Shown here one piece after another: positions 24,356 through 36,341 of a stretch of 64,000 nucleotides of DNA. The stretch covers positions 5,976,616-6,040,615 of the forward strand of contig HG738139.1 of NCBI GenBank assembly GCA_000499405.2, read 5' to 3'. Source of the DNA: Onchocerca volvulus (taxonomy: Eukaryota > Nematoda > Chromadorea > Rhabditida > Onchocercidae). Within the stretch, counting starts at the first letter, position 1, and the number at the start of each line of letters is the position of its first letter. Both the position numbers and the translations under genes were made by a program. The notes under the pieces were generated by a model. It did not search any database. It was not told the origin of the DNA and saw nothing but the letters and a program-made list of their open reading frames with translations.

Positions 24356-27300
24356 ATGGCTGATAATCAATCACATGGCCATAGAAAAGCAATAGAACGT
24401 AATGGAAAGAAGACATTTGTGTTCGGGTCATCGACACCACGTGACCTCTCATACATGTATAGCGTACCTGCAACGCTGCGTACCTACGATTCAAAAATTG
24501 AACCTATAAAGCGGGCAAAGGATGAAACGCTGATACATTATATGCGACAGGCACGATCTGCCACTCGGATTCAGTCAGGTAAGCGACCTTTAGTGTTCGA
24601 GAAAAAATAATTTGCAACTATTGCCACTTTTTTCACTGAATATCACCTGCCAGGACACTTCCATCCAACTGAAACTGCAGGAAGGTTCAATTGGTCAAGT
24701 TTTTAATTCTCTCCTCCAAAGTTGATGAATTTTTGCTATTCTAGTCGGCATACTGCATTGGTTGCTTAAAAATTTATATTCCAATTATTGTCATTTTTAC
24801 ATTGCAAGAAAATGTTCAGTTCAGATTTTTTTGACATATTTGAATAAATTATTTTTTGAAAATTGAGAATTGCTGTTAATCATAATTCGGAATTAATTAT
24901 AATTTTTCTTCCTTAACTATATGACGATTTTTAAATAGAACAGTAATCTTGCTTAATAATGAAGACACATTAAAATGTCCATAAATAACTAATTGCAACA
25001 TTTTTGTTAATACAGACTGTTCTCTACCTTTACCTATTCGAATATTATGCGAGCCATATTGGAGATATTAGAAGAATAAGGTGAAGACTGATATGAAATA
25101 GATCTAGTATTACCGAAGAATGTAAAGTTTAGGACTTAGAAACTGATGTTTGATCTAATAGTTTAGTGCAGATATTTGCCAAATTATGAAAAAGCAAAGA
25201 AATTTAATAGCACCGTGAATTTGCATACTTTTTTTTAAAAGTTTCAGTTATTCCAATTTTTTAGAGCCACTCTCAAGTTAAAACATTGAAATCAGAAAAT
25301 AATAAGTCATTAAAAATGAAATCTTCAAATTGATAAAAACTTTAAATGTTTTTGCATTTTTGCAAGATTTTTGAGAAATTTAGGATGGGCATTCTATAAA
25401 TCAATATTATCAATAAGATAAAATATTTCCGATGAACAATACCAAAAGAGACAGAGATTAGTTTTGAGATTTCCTTTCATTCCAAAAAAATGGAGATTTG
25501 AATGTCTCTGATTTTGAAATATCAAAACTAAAAAACAATTGTTTCCATTTATAAAAAAGTTGCTTGTTTTATTCATAGTTTCTAGCAGTATCCATATCAA
25601 TAGCAAGATAACAAATTCTAAAATTCTCAGAAGACTAATTATGATTTGAGAGTTCCAGTAAAATTAACGGATTTTTTATTTTTCCGGAGAAATTATACAC
25701 TCTTTTTCTGATTTAATCTTCATGATTGTTCCATATTTAACTAATATTTTGCTTGAGGAGTTTCAGCTTTCACTTTCAAATGTCATTTCTGAGCATGCAA
25801 ATAGAATCAGCCTGGTAACTTCTCGGAAATGTCGGAAAAGTTTCTTCCGGTTTTGCTCAATATGTCCAGTTATTGCTTTCATCGCTTTCCAACAATATCT
25901 TTTTGCAAAATTGAAATTCGAAATATCATCAATAGATGATATCATCAGTAATGATATTCTGAAAGATTGAAATCTGGTTGAAATCTTTCCAGAAAAATTG
26001 GGCAATTTTTTATAACTCATCAACCTTTAACTGTTCATATTCGATTTGGAATTTGCATTCTAATTGATCAAAAGATATTGTTGGTTATACTTATTGTTGC
26101 TTATATCGTCAAGAAAATTCCGAAGTGTAGAATTAGAAACAAAAAAGAAAAGTAGAGAAAGAATAGACTCGTGGTAAATGCACTACTTTTAGGGAAAGTT
26201 CGACTTCTAACAAATGTCAAGCATTTTGTTGTTTCCTCATCAAAGAAATCTGAAGTTCTGATTTGATATTGCTGTAAAGATTTGTAATATAGTTAAAGGC
26301 GTAAGATTTTACGTACACTACGTGAAAATTTAAACTTAAACTAAGACGGACGTCAAAAAAAATAGCCGAAATGTCATGTCATTTCGATCTCAAAATAAGA
26401 CTAAGAAGAAAATTTTTATATATGTAAAAGCAATTTTACTATGTGATTTTGGGGTTGAAAGAGTTTCCGTACATTTATTGAAAATTGCACAGTAATTCTT
26501 TCATTTCGCTTAATATTTTGAAAATGCCGATGATGGTAGCGGAAAATAGCTGTTAAAAGGACTGAAAAAGTAAATAAATCTAAATGTGCTGTTACAATTT
26601 CCAGTTATATTTATAGCTGTAGAGAGGAAAAGGAAAATGTTTACTTTGTATTTTAAAGATTAGAAGCGAAAAAAATTGTGCAATATAATAATAATGAAAC
26701 AAGCCATAAATCTTTCTGGCTATTTGGTTGGGCCAATCAAATTTTCAATTTCTTTCAAGATTTAATAATTATTGCACGAAAGCTTAGATTTTTTCAAACT
26801 ATTTAACTACATTCGAGAGTAATGAAAATTTCAACGGCATGAGTCGAGACTAGTATCATTAGGCATCTTATAAACTAAAACGAATTATAATGTTATTATT
26901 TTGTCTTTTCTTTCATCCATCAATTCAGTTTTCTCTAAAAATTATTGAATTAAAGAATATATGTGAATTTTTTATAAAAATATATCGGAAGACTGTATTG
27001 TTTCTATTTTGATTTCAAGAACATGCAATTCCGCCAATTTCTGAAAATTCTTATTTCGAAGATCGTTTTTAAAAAATACGTCTTTTAAGTACCATTTTAT
27101 GGATTTCTCTATGTGGATTCATGCAATTTAATTGTAGGTGATGTAGCTATTCTTTTTTTTCTGATTTCAAAAGCACAATTATTGACATTTCTCCTTTCTC
27201 TTTCCTTCTTAGTTTCCTCTTTCTTTCTCTCCTCGTGCCATAGACTTATTTTTCGATTTGAGAAGTGAAATTTGCAAGAAAAGGGAAATTCAAAAAACAG

Positions 27301-29169
27301 AAGGAATTCAAAAAAAATTTGAAATTAAAAGACGATCGTTCAGCTGATTACCGCAGCTTAAATACTATAAATAAAAGAAGAGATCGAAAAGTAAATTGCT
27401 AAAGGTAGGGAAATTTTGAATTTTATATGTTTAAACTACTAAAAAATTTCTTGCTTTGAAGGTCTACAACTGTGACAGTCAGATTAGAGAAGCATGTTGA
27501 TAAGTGTTAGTAAATTGATAAGCAATAAATGATGATGATATGATAGTGACAATGAAAGCACTGATAGATTGTTAATCATTCCTTCATTTAAATAGCTAAA
27601 AGTTATTGATTGATTTATTGTTTGAGCAGGAGAAAGAGTGAATAAAATGTGATGTAAATATTGACAAATCCAATTCGAGTTCAAACTATCTTTCCAGGAA
27701 GTCGAGATGGTTCTGGAGATCGAGCTGTGCGTGGAACATTTGCATTTGGCTCGTCAACACCACGTATTATGTCACATTTATGCGACACAACAAGAAAGTA
27801 TTCTGATGACAGAATTAATCCACAAGTTGGACGACGATCCTACACAACACCAACCTTTCCAACATCAACGCGCTCCAAAACGGGTACCTTTTCTACTGAG
27901 ACTTTTCCTTTAATCAAATAATTTGTTCACTTTACTAGAAACAAATTAAATTTTCAACTAATTTCGAATTGTCATCACTAATTAAGAAGTCTCAGTAACA
28001 TCCATATCAATATTCAGAAAATTTCAGTAGCCACATCATTTCATGTTCAAAAGAACCGAACCAATGGAACTACCCAAAAGTCAAGTGGAATGGAAGAGAA
28101 AAAGGTGACGAGCAAAAATACATGTCGAGTGCAATCTGCAAGTCATCAATCGAAAGAAGGAAGTGAAGATTTCATGAAAAAGAAACTTGAAACGAAGAAT
28201 GATAAAACAAAATCGGTGAAAAAGGTTATTGCTAAAGAGAAGCAATTAAAAAATGAAAAGGCTGCTGGAAGGAGAACTTCTGAAGAAAAAGAATTTGCGA
28301 AAACTGAAGAATCAAAGAAAGCTGGATTCGGAAACGAAAGTGAGAAGTGCTTGATTTTTAAGGAACAGAAACCAGCAGTAACACTTCCCGAGGCAATAGA
28401 GCTCCTGAATGCTAGCACAACTGAAAATGAGGCGAAGATTCCTCCTGTGGAATCGATGTCCGGAGAGAAAATGGTAAAAGCAGTTGCAGAAGATAATAGC
28501 ATCACAAAGGCGTCAGGAATGGAAAGTGGGATTATTCAGACTCTGTATGAGGATTCAGAAGAAAAGAATCAACCAAGATCAATTGAGCAAGGTAACTTAA
28601 CGGATACATTTTCAATCATTTCAATCAAAAAGAATCATGTTGATACAGATGCAAAATCAGATTCTGAATACAACGATGAAGCAAGACGAGAGTTTTCCAT
28701 TGATTCAAGATCCGAAGAACGCAAGCCGTTTCCTTCCACGGAATCATATAATGCTGCTCCCACTGCTATCATTACTGATTCTGCTACTATGAAATTATCA
28801 TCATCATCAGTTCCTGATAAGACGTTCAGCCTATCTAATGAAAATAAAAATGATAAACAAGTGCATTGTCCGAAAAATTCAGAAGATGAGATTAAAGATC
28901 GAGAAACAGTGTCGAAAAATCCGAGTGATAAACGAGTTGATTTAGAATCAGAGCAATACAGGTTGTCGAAAATAAGCGAATTGATTCCTGAAAATTTGCA
29001 TCAGTTACAAGGAAATGATCCTACAGCATTCAACAAGCAATCTCATCAAATAGATGGCAAGCATAAAATAATTTATAACCACAACTATGAATATTATCCT
29101 GAAACTCCAAGAGAACAAGAATGCATACACATAGATGTTGAGAGAGGTGATAATAAATCATTTGACTGA
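24356..29169 (+). CDS. unidentified protein with duplicated FGSSTPR motif and long disordered tail
   Basis: Exons 24356-24578, 27698-27883 and 28028-29169 join in phase to give about 516 residues. The first two exons each encode one copy of the same motif. Copy 1 is KKTFVFGSSTPRDLSYM, followed by an R-T-Y-x3-I stretch; copy 2 is RGTFAFGSSTPRIMSHL, followed by R-K-Y-x4-I. Basic, Ser/Thr-rich linkers follow each. The third exon is a single 380-codon block that is Lys/Glu/Ser-rich and evidently disordered, with many SxxE-type acidic phosphorylation-like sites. There is no signal peptide or membrane segment. A T-rich acceptor at 24281 upstream of the ATG suggests trans-splicing. Intron 1 is large (3.1 kb). 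A poly(A) signal AATAAA lies at 29530-29535. The composition suggests a cytoskeletal or scaffold protein, but that is a guess; I cannot name the family. Confidence 0.75.
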
Positions 29170-29529
29170 AAAAGTTTGGAAATTTCCATAAATGAGAAGT
29201 AAGGAAATCTGAAAATGTTTTTACGCTATGAAATTTACACAGAAGTTTCCTGGGATTTTTTGGAATCTTCCAGATGACGGCAATGATTATCGATCTTCGG
29301 ATCTTCGTTCCGCTTTGTCTATGATATATTTGTTTTAATGTATATATTTATAGCTATTATTCTACATAACTTTGCAGTTTTTTTTTTTAAGTACTTGAAA
29401 TTTTATTTTTATTAAACTAATGAGAATCCTCATGGGATGCTTCAAGAATCGATGAGGATGGCTTCTAGATTCTAATTTCGTGGCAACAAAAAAGTTTATT
29501 GATGTGTACGACTGATCATGAAACATAAA

Positions 29530-29535
29530 AATAAA
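29530..29535 (+). terminator. candidate poly(A) signal
   Basis: AATAAA about 360 bp after the stop of the FGSSTPR-motif gene. Supported only by position. Confidence 0.35.
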
Positions 29536-31815
29536 GCTATTTTAAAATATCCGAATAAGATAATTAAAAGAATCAATAAATCTTTTTGCCAATATTGCTG
29601 TTTATTAAAACTGTTTATTAAAATATTCTAAAATTTATCAGGATTTACTCATTATTTAAACTGCCAAATTAAATCTAAAAGAATGCTTATGCAACGTAAG
29701 TGTAGTAGAAATTTCATTAAAATTAGAAAACCTATATTCGAGGTAAGAGATTTAAATGATTTCGTGGATAATCGATTTCGATATTTCCAATACTACGACG
29801 AAACTAAGAGATTTTCTTCGGGGAATTTGAAATTGAGTTAGATAGATAAGTCCTTTAATTTGAAGTAATTTGGATAACTTAATTTTACCTTGTAATCAAT
29901 GGAAGATGTATTGCTTTTTCTGAAATGACACTTTTTCTAAACTTCAGAAGTATCAGGGCAATAATTTTTTTTCTTCCAAAAAAGAGAGAAATCGATCGAT
30001 TTGGAGGAGGGGAAGATGCTATTTTATTTCTGTTTTAAGACCAAAGAAAAGCGACATTTACGGTTTGATTGACGTAAATAAAATTCAATAAAAATATACT
30101 GAGGAAGAGAAAGAGGAAGATTAAAGCGATAAAGTAAATGAAAAAATTTTCTCAGACATGGATACAACTAGTCTTGGGACAAATAAAAAGTAGGCAATTG
30201 AAACCAAAATTTTAATAAATTTTCGATTGAGGGTTTACCCTTATTAAATATGCTAAATTGGCAAGCTTCTCATTCCAAGCAGTATTTTTTAGAATTCATT
30301 CTCTTTCCATTCGATTATTGAAAGACAGAAATTAATTGAAGTTTGAAAATCTTTCTGTCATTATTTATATTCTCAAAAAAATTAAAACGCCCTGCAATGA
30401 AGAATTAGTTGTCCGAACAGTAATTTCGCACAGCTTCACAGCAATAGAACAGATTACAAACACAGTATGTTCATAAATCGCCAATGCTTATCATACTTTT
30501 TGTCATTTGGCATCGTGGCAATTTTCTCAGATTTGGGATATTTCTTGGGACTTTATTTTTCTCTTAATTTAAGTCTATAGCTTTGGTGATGATGTTGGCT
30601 CATGGTTACACTGTGTCCTTAAAGGTATACTTTTGTTTTTTTAAATTATACCTTTCCTAATTCGAATTAAAAAATGGGTCAACTGAGCTGGATGAAAATA
30701 TCGTATTTCGTCTCAAGGGAGGAGTGAAATGTTGTCGTATTTTGTCTCAAGGGAGAAGTGAGGTGTTGCAGGAAATTCTTTGTTTCCGATTTCTTATTTA
30801 TTATACATAATTATTCTTTCATTTAAATGTCAAAATCTCTAATGAAAGGGATCATCTTCTTAGATGAAACATTTAGCTTTCTCATGTACAGTTTCAGCAC
30901 ATGAATAAAAAAGGTATTTTGAGGGGTCAAAATTGGCTTTGTACTGTAGCGAAGCAATAATTTGCATTTCACTCTCTATTTTCCACAAGGAAAATTACGT
31001 AATCGAAAACATTAAAAATTTTTCATCTTAAACAAGCCATTTATTTGCAAACAATATAACTGATACAGCGAAAATAAAAAAAAAAAAAAAAGTACGTGGC
31101 AATAAATTGAAAAATTACACATTAATAATCAACTGCTGAACACAAATATAAGCTGCCTATACAATGATACCAAAATTTGATGAAATAAGTGAAAATAATT
31201 AATTCCATTCCTTACCGTTTTGTAGAAGTCATTTCTTAATTTCGACTTCACACCAAACAATTTTCGAATAATAATATTACTAAAAGAATATTACTTCTGT
31301 TTCTACTTATCATCTTGGGAATCGTGCGAAATTTCAAAAGAATATACAGTTCGTGCAATCGAAACTTTCAATTAATAATATCTGAAACTAAAAAAATTGA
31401 AAACACTAAATGATAATACCGATAAAAAGAAAGAAAGGAAAAGATTAAACTACGGATCTTTTCAACTAATTCAAAAAATATTGGTAACTAGTAAAACGAT
31501 TGAAAGGCACTTCATGGAATATTAAAATAAAATAAAATCGTTCATATTAAATTAGATTTTTTGATATAAAATAATCTGTGCTATTATATAAAAAAAAAAA
31601 AGAAAAAAAAATTGATTTATGCATTTTCAACCGAAATATTACAACGTATAACCGAATCATTATTTTCGGTTAATTCAAATAAAATAAAATAAATCAATAT
31701 ATCCTCTGGTTACTGGCAATAGATAAGAATGAGAACATGAGTGTATAAGTGATTAAGTGTAATTCATTTCACCGAATAAAGTAGAATTAGAAGAAATATA
31801 GATTTCGGAAAGGAT
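29536..31815. other. convergent intergenic region
   Basis: About 2.3 kb between two converging genes. No ORF of note. It contains a 34-bp tandem duplication at 30701-30768 (listed separately) and several A/T homopolymers near 31075 and 31590. Confidence 0.5.
30701..30768. repeat. 34-bp tandem duplication
   Basis: Two adjacent copies of a unit with core TCTCAAGGGAG (30701-30734 and 30735-30768) differ at only a few positions. The sequence is not low-complexity, so this is a real recent duplication. Confidence 0.85.
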
Positions 31816-34800
31816 TCAGTAATCTTTCAATTTGGGTAGGAACGAATCGACTCGATTAATCCATAAATTAGCACACTGCTTATGATATACAGTACCAGTA
31901 AATTCAAGTATAGAACTCGGAGAAACGCGTAACAGACAAATACCACATAATGAGGAAATATCAGTGCTGACTGTTTCTGCAAATCGATCTGTACTCTCGC
32001 TATCAATACTTTTTTCTATGAAGCATTCCAGACGTGCCCATATTTGGTCGATTTTATCAAGCAGTTCTTTTTGCTTAATCAATTTATCTATCCTTCCTTT
32101 TCGTATTCTCATTGTCTGCAAAAATAATTCATCAACATAATTTCTGCAAATATTTTCAGTAAAATATTTCATTACACTATTAAGTTTGTTTTGCTAAATC
32201 AAAAAATGATAGAATTGATATTTACTGTGCATTGAAAAATTATTTTTACCATTTTTTTATCAAAAAAAAAAAATTGACCAAATTAATCAAGTTTTATCGG
32301 TTTCATATTCTTTAAATACAACATTCTAGAAAGTAAACAAGCAGCTGTTAAACGGTTCCAGAATTTCCTTTAATCAATTATCCATACCATTTTAGACTAT
32401 GAAGAACAAAGATTACTTATTGCTCCAAAAAATCAATGAAATTTCAGTTTAAGTGAATTCCGTCCTCAGTATAGAGCAATCTCTCATTTCTTCCTCTCTA
32501 ATAGTGCACTGGATGCTATTTTAAATCTGTACATGTGCTCCCATTATTGTCAAATCACTCTGAGAACTCAAGACCATACATATGCGCTGCGCGGATAAAC
32601 TTTGTAATGAGAAAAAAAATGAACTCTCTAACAACAATTTGTATGTGTCCCTTCTAATGTATGTGTCCCTTCTAATAAAAATATGTACAAAAGTCTTATC
32701 CACCGACCATTTCATGGATTTCTTCAAGTGCATTTATATATCGCGCGCCACGTTCGGTAAGAACGATCTCTGCAACATGTGCTGCTGTTGAACAAAGTAA
32801 TAGTGAATCAGCATCACTTAATAATGCATATGTTTCTTCAATGCAACGTCGCCAAACATAAAGATGTTCTTCCTATAAAATATCTTTTACAACTAATTTT
32901 GATGTCATAATTTCTCATCTTCTTTATTTATCAGCAAAAAAGCTACTTATATCATACAGGGGTTCGCTTCTCTACGATACTTATTAATCCTGACAAAAAC
33001 TCTTATAATTCAATACTATGTAATCAAATAAAATTGCGCAAACAAAATATACTTCTCCGTCTTTACTCGCATCAGTTATCAATTTCATAGTGGCATAAAC
33101 ATCCGAACCTGAAATTAGAAATTCCTTCCTTGCTGAATAATTTTAATATAACTATAAAAAGAAAACTTCTTAGTTTGGAACATGCAGAATTTTAAAATGC
33201 CTATAAGTTCAAATCATATAATTCAGCAATCAAACTATTCAATGAGACACCTTCACTATTGTTACTTTTATTCAGCTATTTCACTTTTTGGATACTGATA
33301 ATTTCGCTATCTGAAGAAATGAAAGCTGTTAAAAAAATAAAGAACTAGGGATTGGGGAAATCAAGAAAACCTCAGAAACTGAGAATTTGAAAAAAGGCAT
33401 GAAAAGAAAAAATACTTTGTACTGGTTCTAAAATTCGTGCAGCTTTATCCACACCAACATTTGTCGAATTGCTATCACTACAAGGAATCGTCTCCAAATG
33501 CAGAGTTTCTAAATTTGATCTTAACATATTAGGAACAACATTTAGAATTTCATCCGGTACAACGGAATTTTGCAAACTACTGCTTGCTATATTGCTTGCT
33601 GATTGATCTATATCTTTCGAAAGAACTTGATTATCCAAATCAGTCGTAACATTGAAGAACTGATTTGAAGCAAGAGCGACAGGAGCTTGAGTTCCCATAA
33701 CAGTACTATCCATATGTGACGTATCAGTAGTGCTAATCGATGGGTGTGATTGTGAAGCAGGAATCTGTGTAATGGATACTGCCGTCGGTTGAATATAATT
33801 CGGTGAATTAGTGATAGGCTTGGAAAAATCGATATCTGCGAGGAGCGAAACTGCACTTGATGTTGTTGTCATTGTTTGTAGGTTTACCGCTGAAGAATCA
33901 GGAGTTTTTTGGATAGTTTTACAGAACCCACCATGCTGTTGAAAAATATTTCCATCAGATAAATGTTGCACAAATGGTGGGCAAGCTTGCAAGTGTGGAA
34001 TTGGTAGTGCAGACATTGTTGACAATGCCGATAATGGTTGGCCTTTCTAGAAAAAATTTCGTCAAAAATGAATTGCATAAATTTTATTTAAGTGAAAAGA
34101 GGTAATGCATACATTTTGCTGAATTGGAGTTGAAGAGAGTAACTAATAAAGCTCTTGAAAAAAGTACTTATATTCAATTCTACATAATCAATTCTACGTA
34201 CTTAGAAATTTTTTCTCATTTATTTGCATTATTTCTGCACTTGCTCATACAGTTATATTCTCAATCTGTTTGAATTCTTTTTTGCTACAATTATAATTTA
34301 CATCCTAAACTGAAAAAAATCTCTTGCACATTATATTATTCTGTTCTACACATGATTGAAACAGCTCTACATACAGTAGATTTTCACCACATTAAAAAGT
34401 CGTTATAAATTACCGGCCAATAAAAACCATTAAAAAGAGAGAATGCTGTCTTGCCTTATTTATTTTGACCTAAACTTTTCCAAATACTCTCGGATTTGGA
34501 ATTCCAAAGAAAAAGATAATAAACCAAAGAGAACAAAAAGTTACCTGTATTAGTGCAATAAGCGCTAAGCACGAAAAGAATTCTTGTCGTGTAAGCTGAC
34601 CAGGCATGGTCCGATTCACCAGTGACCATATATTACCGAGTACAGCACGTGGCAGACATGATGTGACCATTAAATTATAAACAAGTGCTGTATTAGGTAA
34701 CTGTGATTGGTTTGGAGCACCGCATTTAGCAATAGCTTCTTTATAGAAACGTGGGACACGATTTTCTTGGAGAAGTGACGGCGGTAAAACGCCGCCATTT

Positions 34801-35062
34801 TGCATTATAACACCTAAAAGTGAACAACTAAATATCTATTTTTGAAAAATTTGAAAAATCAGCCACATATCTTTTACTTTAATTTGATTTTCTAAAATGA
34901 ATCAAAATGTGTCTACAATAGTGCAATCGCATATAAAGCCTGAGTTTAAGGAATATAAATTACCACTAACTGATAACAAAAGACTTCACCTGTACCATTC
35001 CCTCTAAGGGACACACCGTTAGCATCAGTATATTCCACATGACCCATAATAATAATTGCCAT
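31816..35062 (-). CDS. SYNRG: Gamma-synergin-like EH-domain protein (AP-1 partner)
   Basis: Homologue of gamma-synergin, which binds the AP-1 clathrin adaptor at the trans-Golgi network and endosomes. Exons (minus): 34990-35062, 34545-34813, 33416-34046, 33053-33108, 32708-32872, 32533-32586, 31816-32115; about 515 residues with matching phases. The EH domain spans about 35-114, with SCLPRAVLGNIWSLVNRTMP matching the synergin EH core. A ~210-residue Ser/Thr/Gln-rich disordered linker follows. The C-terminal domain has WRRCIEETYALLSDADSLLL, then IDQIWARLECF, and ends with a putative metal-binding set C473-x2-C476 and H494-x2-C497 (CGICLL, YHKQCANLWI), as in vertebrate synergin. The protein is far shorter than human synergin. 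Weak point: the donor after exon 5 (ATG|gtcggt) is poor, so the junction 32708/32586 may be slightly wrong. Two in-frame starts exist (35062, 35047). Confidence 0.85.
32641..32676. repeat. 18-bp tandem duplication
   Basis: Two perfect adjacent copies of an 18-bp unit (GTATGTGTCCCTTCTAAT), inside the intron between synergin exons 5 and 6. Confidence 0.9.
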
Positions 35063-36341
35063 AAGTCCAACCTTAATGATTTATGAACAGTCGCTAAGAC
35101 TGCATCTTAACGAAGAAAACCTGCAATGATTAATGTAATTTTTCAACATGAGTTCTGATTGCAATAATCAGTCGAAGTACTCGCGATGTGTAACACGCTC
35201 AGTATTAAAAATTTCGCATCTGACCATAAATAATACTTTGCCTTAATCATATGAATGTCGATTAATGAAAATTACGACATTGTCCCCCAAGCAAAAAACA
35301 AAAAGAAAACACGAAAAACAAAACAAGAAAATCAAAAAACAGAAACAAATCCATGCGTTCTTCAAAAAAAGTACGCACTGCGAAAAATAAACTTTCTTCG
35401 AAATGTTTGTAAGCAAAGAAAAGAATTTTAATTATCAGTCACAGATAACAATAATAAATAATAATATTAATCCTATAATGCACTTATAAATGGATCTGAA
35501 TAATTCTACAGAAACTTTCGTAAACTTTTTTTAAAGAAAAGATGACAGAAATTTTTTCTCCTACTTTTTTCGTTAATATAGTTAAAAACAAAACCCAGTT
35601 CCCAAAAATGAAATGCAAGTAATCTGAATGATCCCACAAATGAAAAACCTTGAGAAGAGTTTAAGAAGAATGATCAACAACTATTGGGGACTATTGGGGT
35701 CATTTTATTGAAAAACAAGTCTCATTATGCTATAAAAATTTCGCAAGCATTGCAGAATAACCGATAACAATCTTTTAGCTTCATAAAAAATTTTGAGAAC
35801 GCTAAACATATAAATATTAAAACTTGGAAAAAGAAATTGAAAGGATAACAAAGCTCATGAATAGGCACCAAAATACACTTCAAAAATAATTTTTGGTTTT
35901 TACTAGAACTGTTAAAACTTGAAATAGAAACAATGTACAAAACAGGTAGAACATAAAATATCGGATATGAGAAAATGCTATGAAATTGAACAGCTGAACA
36001 GCGGAGCAAAATTTTATAAGGCATTAAATATAATAAAATAAGCAGAAGTATTAATAAAAATATCCTCACTTCCAGCCTTCATTTTCGAATATGAGCATTA
36101 CAAAATAAATACAGAGTCATTAATATAACCAGTTTAGAAAAAGAAGTCTTTAACTAATTAAATAAATACGGAACAATACTCTAAAATCAGGTAAATGTTC
36201 CGATTTCTTCTTCAAAAAAAAATTCAGTGACTTCTTATGAAATAAGATCTTTCTTTCAAAAGCAACAATTCACGACTTTTAATGATATACTCAAAAAACT
36301 GGAAAAAAGATCCTGAGAAATTGCTTTTAATTAACAACGAT
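35063..36341. other. intergenic region between synergin and mig-22
   Basis: About 1.3 kb between two minus-strand genes; the synergin promoter and mig-22 3' UTR should lie here. An AG at about 35121 (attgcag on the minus strand) is a candidate trans-splice or 5' UTR acceptor for synergin. The ORF at 35725-36069 (minus) is hydrophobic, AT-driven and not supported. Confidence 0.5.
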
